NCBI RefSeq assembly: GCF_001039355.2
Contig: NW_019774380.1
Span: forward strand, 339,501-403,500
DNA from: Lingula anatina
Lineage: Eukaryota > Brachiopoda > Lingulata > Lingulida > Lingulidae
Direction of reading: 5' to 3'
DNA length: 64,000 nt
Shown piece after piece: positions 12,652-25,241 of this stretch; within the stretch, counting starts at the first letter, position 1; every line of letters starts with the position of its first letter. Below the pieces are notes generated by a model. It was given only the letters and a program-made list of their open reading frames with translations, was not told the origin of the DNA and did not search any database. The translations under genes and the position numbers were made by a program.

Positions 12652-15600
12652 ATTTAGACCAAGGATGAGTCTGTTTAATAAAACATAGTAGACTTGTGAA
12701 ACGGGAGCCCAGAAAGTTGTGAGTCATTGTGAACTGCAACCTGAATAAAGTCTAGCAGTGTTACAATAATGCTTGCATTAGGAAACACATGAAATTTTTA
12801 AAATAAAATATATAAATACAATTTTTTTTTCTTTCTGCAAATTCAGCTTTCAGAGTTATCAAAAGATTTGAGCCTTTAATTTATTGTGGATTTCACAATA
12901 TTTTCGATTCCTTGACAATATCATCTCTGCAGAATTTCATATTGATATTTAAATGGATTGCTGTTACTTCTTTTTTACATTGTAATTTTTAAAAAATTAT
13001 AAAGTTTGCTCATCAAGAAGAGAAATCCGAAATCTACAATTACATTGGATTCATTGCTTGCTACAAGGAGACTTCACTATGTTAAAAACAACAAGTTATG
13101 TCATGATATGCCATTTAATGAGCCTATTGAAAATTTGAATTTGGAAAGTTGACTATCAAATACATTGTTTTGTTTTTTTTTTATTATTCATTTTTGATGT
13201 GGCTTATTCAGGTTGTCATTTGCATGATTAAAATAACCATTTCTAACAAATCATAGCACTGTCAAGTTTTGTATTGCTGTAACATTGTCAAAGTGCATTC
13301 ATATATTGTAGTAGCATGTTTACTGTGTTGTAAGAGACAGCATGCAATACTGCAGCTTGCCACATAGTGTTGTGTGCATAACATTTTGATGAAAGTCGGA
13401 AAAAAAAAACAGGAAGCTCAGTTCTCGTATTGAAAAGAAAAAGAACTGCAGAGAAATATTGAGCAGAAAGTTGTATATAATATTTTAGAATGGAATGAGA
13501 TCTTTATTAAAAAATGCACCATATTTCACCTTGTTATAATGTGAATGTTGCACATTTTGCTTTAGTCATCACTACTTAACCATTGCTACAGTAACTGTGA
13601 TATACAACTTAAACCATGCTACTTGACAACTAACACATTGCCACTATATAATTAACAGAATGCTATTTCACAACTAACACAATGCCATCATGCAACTTAC
13701 ATGTCACATGACAACTAACACTGTCAGTGTACAAATAATCCAATCCACTGTACAGTTAACTCAGTATTGCATGAAAACTAACACAATGTCACTTGACGCT
13801 TAACACAATGTCACTTCACAATTAACACAATGTCACTTCACAACTAACACAATATCACTTGACAACTAACACAATATCACTACACAGCTAACACAATGTC
13901 ACTACACAACTAACACAATATTACTTCACAACTAACACAATGTCACTTGACAACTAACACAATGTCACTACACAGCTAACACAATGTCACTTCACAACTA
14001 ACACAATGCCACTTTACAGCCAACACACTGCTCCATCACACTTTGTCGTATCACTACTTATATGCCTAGTGTTTTATCACAATTGGCACCATGATTAACA
14101 CATAGGCTCATCTCAACTAACACACGTGTGTTAACACAACTAACACCTTGCCACATGATAGAGGGTATTCACGACAGATTATCCTCGGATCTTCTGATCT
14201 CTAAATAAAACATGGCAGACCCTACATGAAAGTGGAGCTGACTAATCTGCTTACGGTCCTTGGGGGGGGGGTCTGGCAATTAAACCTCGGGAGCCGTGAT
14301 TTAATCCATTCAGTGGTATGTGAGTAGTGGGGAGACCATCAGCTGATTAGTTAGCTCTGCTTTCATGCAGGGACCACCATACTTGATCCACGGGTCAGTA
14401 GATCCAAGGATCATCCGTTGTGAATGCCCTCATAGATGATGATGATGACGATGATGAATTTCTGACACCTTATCAACATGCCAAGTACATATAACATGCT
14501 TTCACAGTCCCAGCCAAATTGCCTTAAATGCAGTGCACTGCATCATACCCAAGTATGCTGAATATGCTGCACAATTTGCTTTCCTTTTAATTTAGAATGA
14601 CGTCCAACCTCCATTATTCGATCCACAGGTAACTTGTTTGTACTGCACTTTGTGGATGCACTCACACTTGACTTATTCAGATAAGGTCTAAAGTACATTA
14701 AATGTGCTAAAGTTGTGATCAGACAGGACCTCTTAAGCCTGATGTTTATTATCAGGAAATCAAATTTAATAGAAACACAATGGTTCACATATAGTCTGTT
14801 GATGTGAGTAGGGCCTTTTGAGTCAAAAATATCCCTTATCTGAACACAACTGTAAAGGAGCCAATCTGATAAGTCTTCTCTGAATGTATCCATTTTTTAC
14901 CTTCTTTTTTTTGGATAGAAGTGTTACATTAGCTTTGATGTATTAACTAACAGCATTTTTGTGTATTTTGCTCTGTTTTTCTGTTTCCTATACTTTATAG
15001 GCTTGCCAGTACTTTATGCTTTTCTCATATTTTCTGTGTGCTCTTCTTTTGAGGAGGACCCTTTAAAGTGCTCAAATTATGTTGACTGTTTAGTCATGAT
15101 ATAAGTCAACCTATATATTATATACTTATGGTGTGTTGGACTTATTTCCTGCTGTCGACTTAATTTTGCTTTAGAGTTGCTTTAGATTAGGTAACTATAA
15201 GTGGATCAAAGGCGGCTGGTGGTGGTCTTTTAAAATATTAGAAATGCTGTCCTTTCAATATCATTCCTTTATTTCTTGAGGTGGGAGTTGCCCTTTTCAG
15301 GTCCCATATCTGTTTCTAGAGTGAGAAATGGCCATATCCAAGAAAGGAGATGGGTGGGTGGGGTGTGAAAAGGGGAGAAACATAAGTGAAGTACCAGATG
15401 TTGAAAAAAATGGGTCTGGTTGAACTGCCATTTCTAGCTCCTCCATTGGCTTCTAGGTTGTAGTCTGGTGAAAGTTTCCATTCCTTGTGTGCACCACAAC
15501 TTGGTAACAATCTTATGACAACTTTGCTCTTGTTTTATATCATCTGATTTTTGACTGTACTCCTTGCAATATTATACTCTGAATTTTATATCATTGATTA

Positions 15601-18600
15601 AAAGTTTTTTTTTTTTTTTTTTTTTTTTTTTTGCCACTTTTAAATCTTTTTTACTAATTTTTTATTTGTTATGATTATATTTTTTTGCATTTATTTTACG
15701 CTATTCTTTACATAAAAGGATGTCTCTAATATTTTTTAAAATGATCCATATATCCATACTAGATATATTCAACAATAAATTGTTTTTATTTTGTTTTTTC
15801 AGAAATACAATTCGAAACATTAATTTTTTTCACTATTGGACCCAGCAGTATTGTTATTTGGCAGGGTTTGTTCATTTTAGCTTCATTGTTCTTTTTTTCT
15901 TCTTTATAAATATTTTTACCTTGGAGGATGATTGAAGCACTCTAGAATCCAGCCATTACAAATGCTTTGTACCGTAAGGGGTAGCTAAGCTTAGTGATGT
16001 GTTTATTTGCTAGTCCTTATTTTTCCAGGTGTTAAAAGTATTTGCTACCATAGTATGACACCCTGGTAAACTGATATACCAATAGGATACAAAACTTAGT
16101 CCTGAATAATTTTTTACCAACAGTGAAAGTGTCATATTGATAATATCATATTATCATATTGATAATATGGAATTGCACAAGATGTGTAGTGAAAATTGTG
16201 TGCATTGTATTATACACATACCAAATTGATGTGCTTCTACTGTTCACTGCAGTTAGTGTCAAATCTTTTTTTTTTTTTTTTTTTTTTTCGGAAAAAATAA
16301 AGATGAATAATTAAGCCTTTCAGCACACCCTTTTTTCACAGCAGAGTAAATGGTACAGTTAAGGTTAAGATGGCCCCTTGTGTGTATGACAGTTTTATCT
16401 TATCTGTACATGTAACAATAGTACTGCAGATTGAATATCAAACTAACTTGCATCAGCAAACAGCAAGTTTAAAAAGAAACCCCATTGCAGCTCAAAGATT
16501 TAGATTGTGGTTAACCAGCTGATGATTGCAAGTTAGCCAAATGTACATTCTCAAGTAGTATAAGAAATTTTGAATTGCATAATTTCTTATGATTCATAAT
16601 CAGATACATAATCAGTATTTTGCTTATATGGCTTCTTAGGAATCTTCCATGATGCCTACTGCAAGCGCTGCCTCGACTTTGCGCCGTCGCGACAGTACAC
16701 CATTGCTGGAAAGAATCAAGGTTGATCTGGCCAAGATGAAAACTGAGTCAGTAGAAGAGAAAGAAAGAAAAGAAAAGAAACCAAAGCAAGATTCACCCAT
16801 GCTGAAGTATATAAAGACACAAGTGAGTTGTTTATTTAATTTCATTCAAAAACAATGACATTGCCCCTCCACATACAAAATTTGGCAAAAAAAAGTCACA
16901 CTTGAATTGTTGGACTTTTGAAGTTTTCCCATTTCATTCACAAATATCTTGAACTAATGTTGTGCACAAGATCAACTGCTTAACAATTTAAACTATGTAA
17001 AATGTCAAGTATCTTTTATGAAATGTAATAAGTTTTCACATGATACCAGGTGCACTTATTATCATTTGTTGATTTGTAATTAATATATCTGTTCTGTTTT
17101 TCTAATTATAATGTTTCGGTTCATTGCTAATGATGTTTTCTCCCCTTTACTGAATACCAATGTCACCTGTAGTGCATAATTAAGAAATTGATGGGTGTTG
17201 GTGCTGTTAAACATTATGTAATGTTATTTTGTGCATTGTCTTGTTTGTATGTCTGTACATTTGACAGCTTTTCTGCCTTTTCCTCTCAGGTCCGTAACCT
17301 GACTCAGTGTCCCCTGGCCATCATGAACAAGTCAGTCCCCATCCTAACACAGGAACACCTCATAGAGATGCTGCCTGTTGCCTGGGAACTGCTGCTGGAG
17401 AGTGACCAGGAGGTGGCAGCAGCTGCAGGTAGGCCAAGACAGGACAGTGTCAAAGGAAGTGTTTAGATTGAATGATAATCTTGATGGATTTACAATCAAA
17501 TTCCTGTGACATTCAACAACAAGTCTCTCTCCCCTTAACCCTATTACAATTTCTACATCAAAAGAAAGAAGGATGATTGGAAAAATGGTAAAATGTGTTT
17601 TGGAAAGAGAACAAATGTGACGCAAAGATGTTGATGAATGGTACTACACTAGCTTTAAACCCATCTCTTGCATTTGTTATCTGGAAACATTAATTGATAT
17701 AAAAATAATTCTTATCCATTTAATTCATTTCTAGCCACATTGGTCCTTGTTGCCTCTGTCAAAGTGAAACATGAGGTAGAAGCTCTAATGATGAGAGAAC
17801 TGCAGCATGAAGATACCACACAAAGAATTAATGCCATTCTAAGGTACATCATTCTCTCACTGTCTCCCCAGTTCAAGTAGGTCATATTTTTTGATGGATT
17901 CTGGTGCTAAAATTTGAAATTTGTCTAGAGCCTAGAGGAACAGAGTAGTGGAAAGTCTTTTAATTTTCATCCGTAATTGCTTTCTTCCGCATAGGGTGAT
18001 CAGTAGAAATACCACAACTGCATTTTTTTCCACAACACCTTATAGAAAGCATTCATTTTATTTATCCAATCCCAGGTTCCATGCTCTCTGGAGGTTCCGG
18101 TACCAAGGATGGTGCCGGCTGGAAGAAGGTGCTCATGTCAGCTTCAAGGTACCCCCTCCCAGTATAGACTTCACAGTGCCCTCTCCAACCATTGGACTGC
18201 CCAGTGCCATCATCATTGACCCTCCCTGGACACCACATTTTAAGGCCAAAGTGGAGGAAGTGACCATTAACCAAGATCAAACGGTATTGATAGAATGGAT
18301 GAGCGTTTTTTTTTTATGCAAAATCTATATGAAGTTACTGCTTATGAAGTTTTATTTATTGGTTTTTTTCTTACCAATTGGCAAACAATGTTTTACATTT
18401 AAGAAAAAAGTTGTATCAGTACAGATGTATTATGTATATTCAGAGACCCTGCACATATTTTAAGATGTGTGAAGCAAGTAAAGATTTTTCAAAGATATGC
18501 AGTTTGTATTGATTTCTACCAGAGCTTTCTTCAGGTATATGAGTAAAACCATGCAAATAATTGAAGGTGATATTTCATGACTAAAGTGCCTACCTTGGTT

Positions 18601-21600
18601 AACTTTATTTTTATTCTTTAGCTTTAGGCTAAAACAGCCTATCAGCTTCACTAAAATACAAAAAATGGCAATTGATATTTCAGAAATCCTTTGTTACTGC
18701 AACATCAACTAGGCGCAAACAGCAACAAGAGATGATTTATAAAGCTCTTTTAGCTGAGGAGGACAGAAAAAAGGCAGCTCGCGAAAAGTTTCCTATGACA
18801 ACAGTTGCTATCCAACAACAAGCAGCTTATGAACCAGCGCTGCATCATGGGAATGAGGAACATGAGGAAGGTGGGTTGCCATGGCAGTTGATGCATGATG
18901 GGTAGTGGGAAGTATCCGGTGCACCAGAAACCATGCGATTGCCAACCAGCTTTGCAGTGCAAATAAGAAATTAGATGATTTCAAATCAGAATTTCAGATA
19001 TGAAGTTTGTGCTTTTGAGTAATGGAGTTTTGTTTGGCAAGAAATATACATTTTATTGCATCGTGAAACTTCATTTTTGCATCTTATAAATGCATATGAA
19101 CATATTTCTAAATAAATATTTAGCAAAGAATTTTTACAAGAACTAAACGTAAGTGATTCTGATATTTGTGGAAAGCAAGGCAAATTCTTCGACTTAGTGG
19201 CATGTCTGTTAATAATTTTGTGTATTTGCAAAAATCAAGAAATGTGGCATACCACCTTGAATATGCACAATCATGCATGGTTATGTTAGTGGAAATATCC
19301 TATTGACGCAAGATGAATGACACTGTTTGGCAGATGTGGTTTTCTGGTTTCTGGTGCACCTTCAACAAGATACTCTTATTTGCTTTAGGCTAATGACTAA
19401 TATAGTGGTGTAATAAGCCGTAAAAGCGAGCATTCTGGTAGGCACATACTGGGCTAACCCAAAGAGGATGAAGCTTTACAAATGTAAAAATAAAATGAAG
19501 GTATTTATTTATTTATTTATTTATATTTTTTGAACAGAGATAATGCAACGTTTGTTGAATCTTTGTGATTGTTGGAAAAGTGTAAAAAAATATATTTTTG
19601 TGGTAAGCCCAGTGTTCCAAGAATTAGTTCAGAATGGGTATTGGAAGAAATAGCCAGTAGTAAAGGAGATGCATAAATTAATTAGATTTTGGTAACTATA
19701 TATATAATTATATCATTTCTGTGGCTTTTGCATTTTATTGAGTTGGGTTTTACAAAGAAGCATTTTTGTTTTATTGCAGTCAAAATTATTACCTAAAGTA
19801 TTGTGGATAGGTATTCAGCATCTTTTACATTATTTCCAATGTTTTTGGCAAAAAGAAAAAAAAAGAAATTAAACATGATAATAATCCACATGAAAAAAGC
19901 CTCACGAAGCAATATAACAGAATTGCAAAGTGATTAACCCAGATATCTTAGTAAAACTCCACTTAAAAGAGCATGATAGGCTGGCTAATTAATAGCAGAG
20001 CTATTCTTCTTCAGAACATAACTGTGGTGAAGCAGCTGGCAGTTGAGAATAAATGAGCTCAAATACTGCTGAAGAATACACATTTGGCATCGGAAAACTG
20101 TGTTTTGTGGTACTTATTTTATGATGAGAATTGTGCTTATACAGGATTTTTGTTTTATTTTGTTTGTGCATATGGTTCTTTTGTTTTGTTTTGTTTTGTT
20201 TTGTTCTTTTTTTTGTACGTTCGAATTTCGTAAGAGTGTGTAAGTGAGCTTACAACACGTTTGTGTTTAAGTATGTATCAGCACGTGTGTGCGTGTGTGT
20301 GTACAGGTACCAGTATGTGTACAGGTGTGTGTGCAAATATCTATCAAGGATGTGCAGTTTTTACGTGTTAAATTTATAACTATAAAGCTCAGTATTCATT
20401 TCAGCCGAATGCATAATAATCATAAGAATGTGTGTTTTTTGTGTGTATGAATATGCATATATTTAAGTTTTGGTTTATATGTAATGTCCGAATTACTCCT
20501 GTTTAAGTAAAGTTAAATTATTGAAGTATATTATATCAGTATTAAGCCCAGTTTCTTCACCACAGTTTAATTAGTGGGTTATGATAATGTCATGGTATTT
20601 TTATTATTATGCATAAATGCCTAGTTAGAAGAGGATCTGATAGATATTTCTAAGTGGAAATAAATTAAATTTCTATGATGATGTTCTACACCGTTGCTCC
20701 TAACCTGTCCCATTACTAAATGTGAATGTCATATTAATTTCCCCTGACCAAACCTACCTAACCTTACCTTGAACCATGAAACTGACCTTGTGACCTTGAT
20801 TGACCCTGTGACCTTGACCAAGTGCCCTCAATGTGGTCTTGTCTGCTTTGGGTAAGAAAATTTCCCAGAATAAAATCAGATATGTTGTTCGTAAAATGAA
20901 CATGACCTTGACCTATAATGACCTCCCAGAAGCAGTGACCTTGACACCTTTGCACTTAGAAATATTCCCGCATGGCAAATTGAATTTTACCGTCATTTCC
21001 CCATTCAGCAATGATGCAAGAAGAAATCAACATGGCTGCAAGGCGTATGTCTGTAGCACCCATGGCCATGACCCGCAATCTTCAAGTGCGTACGGCCGTG
21101 CCGTCGTACGCACGTGGCAGCAGTGCATTATGGACCAAAAGTCCTTTAACCTCTGCAGTTGTCACAACAGGTACGCATGGCTGATAGCATGGGGAATATT
21201 TGGTAGTGCTTGCTGATGGTGCATGCTGCTTGCTTCAGCTTGCTTGCATTTTTTTGTTTTCATGAAAGAATTGAAACATCTTCATGAATCTGGGCATGTC
21301 GTTTGGTTGTGGAAAAATTTTTGCATCATTAGAGATATCTTTTTTTTTTTTTTTTTTTTTTTTTTTTCAAAATATTTAATTGTCCTCTCTTTGTATTATG
21401 GTGTATGGTGAAATACAATAATGATGTGCTGGTAAACAAAACTCATACATCCTTTTTTCTTTGAAAGAATACAGCTATGCTATGAAGAAGCACCGAGTCA
21501 GTTAATACATGTATTGACAAGGAAGATGCTTTAGAAATTCCATGTCTCATTTGCTTCTTTAAATTAGAAAGCTCAGAAATCACTACACTTGATTTCTGGG

Positions 21601-24600
21601 TATACGTATATGTCATCTGTTGTTTGAAGAAAGGTTATGCACACACTCTTGCATGGTTTATCTTTATGTTTGATATGATATTTGAGAAGGATTTGGGACT
21701 GATTGCAAAGTAAGCATAGGCCCCATTTCACAAAGCTTAATTTAGGCGGAAGTCGGTTTAAACTTCAAAGCTGAAAAATTTAGTCAGCTTTGAATTGGGA
21801 TAAATCTGTAGTCTTCTCTGTAGTATGCAATATAATATATAGAAAAAAATCTGTCTAAAATGTTAGTGTCTTAAAAGTAAATATGAAATAGATCTTATAT
21901 ATTTGTTTTAGCTGACTACCGATGATTTATCCTGTTTCAAAGAGAACTCATTTAGACCCACTTTTAACACATTTTGTGAAATAGAGCCATTATGGAATCT
22001 GGTTTTAGATTTTTAGAATTCTTGTTGCTATGTTACATTTAGTGGCAGAGCAGTGGGTTTGGAACTAGGTTGATCATCAGGTGAATTTACAAAATTTTAA
22101 TATTAAAAATTTGAAGTACAGTTCCAGACCTTTCAGTGCATATTTCATATGCAGGGTTGAAATAAGGCAGTCTTTTAAAGTTTCCAGAATTTAATCGGAA
22201 TTTTTTGTATTAAACACATAATATTTGAAAAGAAATTAGCGAGAAACTGGTATATATTATTTTCTGAATATCACCACCACACTGGTTTTCCTTTAGTCAG
22301 ATAATTAATAGAAAACTTAGTAAATAACAATTCTTTCTGAAAGCTGGCAAAACTACCAAATCAAAAGTATTCAAAGATTGGTATAAATCAGACATGAAGT
22401 CATGGTACCCAACAATTTGTAGATTATATAGTCAAGGTAATGGCCTGATTTATTAGAACAGACTATAGAAGGCATGAAATCACGTTCGCCATCGCAGTTT
22501 TGGTTCCTATTTTATCAAAATAATGAAAAGTCGAAAAAAGTGACATTGCAGTATTTAGAAATTAGAAATAGAATTTCTGATGTTTAATGTGTGTTAGGTG
22601 TGCATTTTAGGTGGAAATTTTGTTTTAGAATTATAGATGGAAAGATTTGTGTTTAGTGAGGTATGGTAGTCTACAAGCTGTATGAAGCACTTAAAAAATG
22701 TGTTCTTGGTATAGAGTTTAAGGATTGATGTAGATAGCGATAGTCATTTCTGCTCATAGATGTCAAGTAGTGAATAAAACAGCATGGCCAGCAGCTGAAT
22801 TAGATTTGAATTTGGAGTGAATAGAAGAAGGCTCTAACTGTCACGAATACATTTAGATTGTTCACAGTTTAATAGTTGTTATTTCTAGAATTCTGAATGC
22901 AAATAGGTTTTCTTTTTATGCAACATAGTTTGATTTATCGTGCAAGCACAAGATGGAAAAAAGCATTGCTTATAAAGAATAAGATGTTTTAAGTTCACAT
23001 GCTGTGGTGTGAATTTTTTTAGTTAGATATTTTGAATTAACTAGCAATATTTAGGCTTGCTGCACAATATTATATTTAGAAATTTAAAGGTAGTAATCAG
23101 AAAAGCTAGGTATGATAGAATACACACTTTAGAAGTTTCCTTATCAACTTTTTAGAGAACAAAATGTTTACAAATGTATTTTCAATTTGATATGTTCATG
23201 TTTATGTTTTATGTGTACACGCATTTCTCTTTAAGTTCAGGTGAAGATTTTCTTTGCTTTAAGTGTGGGTTATCTTTCAGGTGGTGTGGATATTGATTCT
23301 TCTGGTTTCTATGTTATTTGTATACTGTATCTGTGTTTTTGTGTATGTGTATGTGTATGTTATTTGATTATCATATATGATGCCAATTTTTTTTCTTTTT
23401 TTGGAAATTTTGATCAAGTTAACAGAGAAGTGTAAGGAATTCCTTGTTAACAGTGTTAACTGTGATATAATGTGTCAAGTGTTTATTGTTCTTTCAGTAT
23501 TTTTTTCTGTTTAGGATGTTTTGTCTCTTAATTTTACTATTAATTTTAAAAAATTTACATGAATTTTTTTTTTACAGGATCTAATTTTATAACTTGACAC
23601 CACTGTATCGTCACTTCTGAATATAGAGCATGTCTTGTTTCTCACTGCCGCATATTACACATTTTTGCTGTTTATGATGGTATACTGATATGCTTTTCAT
23701 GTTATTATTTCTCATAAGCAGACTTTATAACACACACCACCTAAAAATTGATATTTTTCCTTGTCACACAAGACCAATTGTCTAGAAGATCTAGGCCATT
23801 GCTAAATATAAGGGTGTTGTCTTTTTTTTTTTTTAATAAGAGGTCTTGAATTTGTAAGCTGCTAAAATAACATAAATGTTTAATTCATCAGAATTTTTTT
23901 TAATTTATTTTAGAACAGTCTTTGTACTCATTAATTTTTTATCTTTCTATTTTTCCTAGATCTCATAAGTATTATGAGGGTTTTTTGTATTTGTGCTTCA
24001 ATGAACATGGATAACTAATCTCAGAATGATTGTGACATACTCCTTCTAAGATGTTTCAAATTATTAATTTTTTGTCATATTTATTGGTATTATCATTTTT
24101 ATTCTATTTTAAAGGTAAAAGAGGAAATTTCGATGCGAAATCTCTTATTGGATATATTTGATTTGTGATATTGATGCTTTTCTTTCTCCCAAGCATCAAT
24201 TACAAAATATCGATACATCTAAATCATAATTATATTTTATGTTCACATTTTCAGATCATTAAGTAAGGTTGGTTGAACTAGCTGACCAATATTTTTTCCA
24301 GTCATATCTCTTTATGCACATTTTTGATATTATTTTCTTTTTTAAAATATATATTTGCATTTTAACATGATTTGCTACATTTGATAAATGTCTTTTAATA
24401 TTGCCTTCTTCATTAAAAAAATGTTCTTTTCTCACATACAGAAGCAATGAAATGGTGAGTAATTAACACAGAACAGTTCCTGCATATTCGTAATAAAAAT
24501 TGACTTCCAACACATATTCCATACTATACTCTTTTTTATGTTTTGTATCCAGTATGCTTATTCTATATTTTCATGATCTTCTTCCTCCCCTTACTTCAGG

Positions 24601-25179
24601 AGAAGAAGAACGCGTGGAAGTGCTGCACTCTCATCAAGTCCAGATGGCGCAACCTGTCTTCCCGTCTGTTATCTGCACGGCATCAGTGCCCATTATACAT
24701 CTACTGGAAGATGTGGAGGTCAGCACAGAGGGAATATCAGGTAGACAAATAATTTTTTCCAGTAGTTGATTTTTTTGTCAGATTTCTTATATTGCTTTTA
24801 TTTTATTTCGTCTGACGTCATTTTTAAGGTTTTTGATTGCCTTTATAATGTTGGACAGATTGAAAGAACCATAAATTGACCAAAAAGTGTAGCTGTATAA
24901 TTTGCTATTGAGACTCCATTGAATATATTTTAATTTTTATTGTAATGCCTGTATATGTGTGAGACTTGCTGTGTAGTTTTGTGTACAGTACTGTATGATC
25001 TAAAGTATTACACTTTTTCTGTTTTTTTTTTTTTTTTATTATTGTCCATATTGGCTTAAGAATGGTAGTGCTGAGAACCAATAAATGTTAACTTCTCCCA
25101 GACCCAATAGTTTGGTATTTCATTAAAATATTTGATAAATCTATTGTATTACAGTTTGCAAGTCCTTGCTCTATGAGCA

Positions 25180-25241
<62 letters not shown>

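Larger units (their letters stand above)
12493..16639 (+). other. Intron 17 (4.1 kb)
   Basis: AT-rich intron without a convincing exon. It holds poly-T tracts near 12616-12650, 15605-15632 and 16266-16288, the 22-bp minisatellite at about 13600-14150, and the long-arm fold-back element at 14161-14431. Nothing further recognised. Confidence 0.8.

Noticed and set aside
12565-12690. MITE suggested by GGGTCCTGTTTTACAAA and a TGTTTTATTAAAC-like inverted match
   Set aside because: The inverted match is too short and interrupted by a 26-T tract to support an element.
13600-14150. CRISPR-like regularly repeated short units
   Set aside because: The 22-bp units are contiguous and diverged, without unique spacers, inside an animal intron: a minisatellite.
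24442-24454. 13-nt microexon AAGCAATGAAATG with AG before and gtgagt after, ahead of UNC80 exon 24
   Set aside because: Thirteen nt shift the frame; exon 24 would then be read out of frame, losing the conserved block PVFPSVICTASVPIIHLLED.
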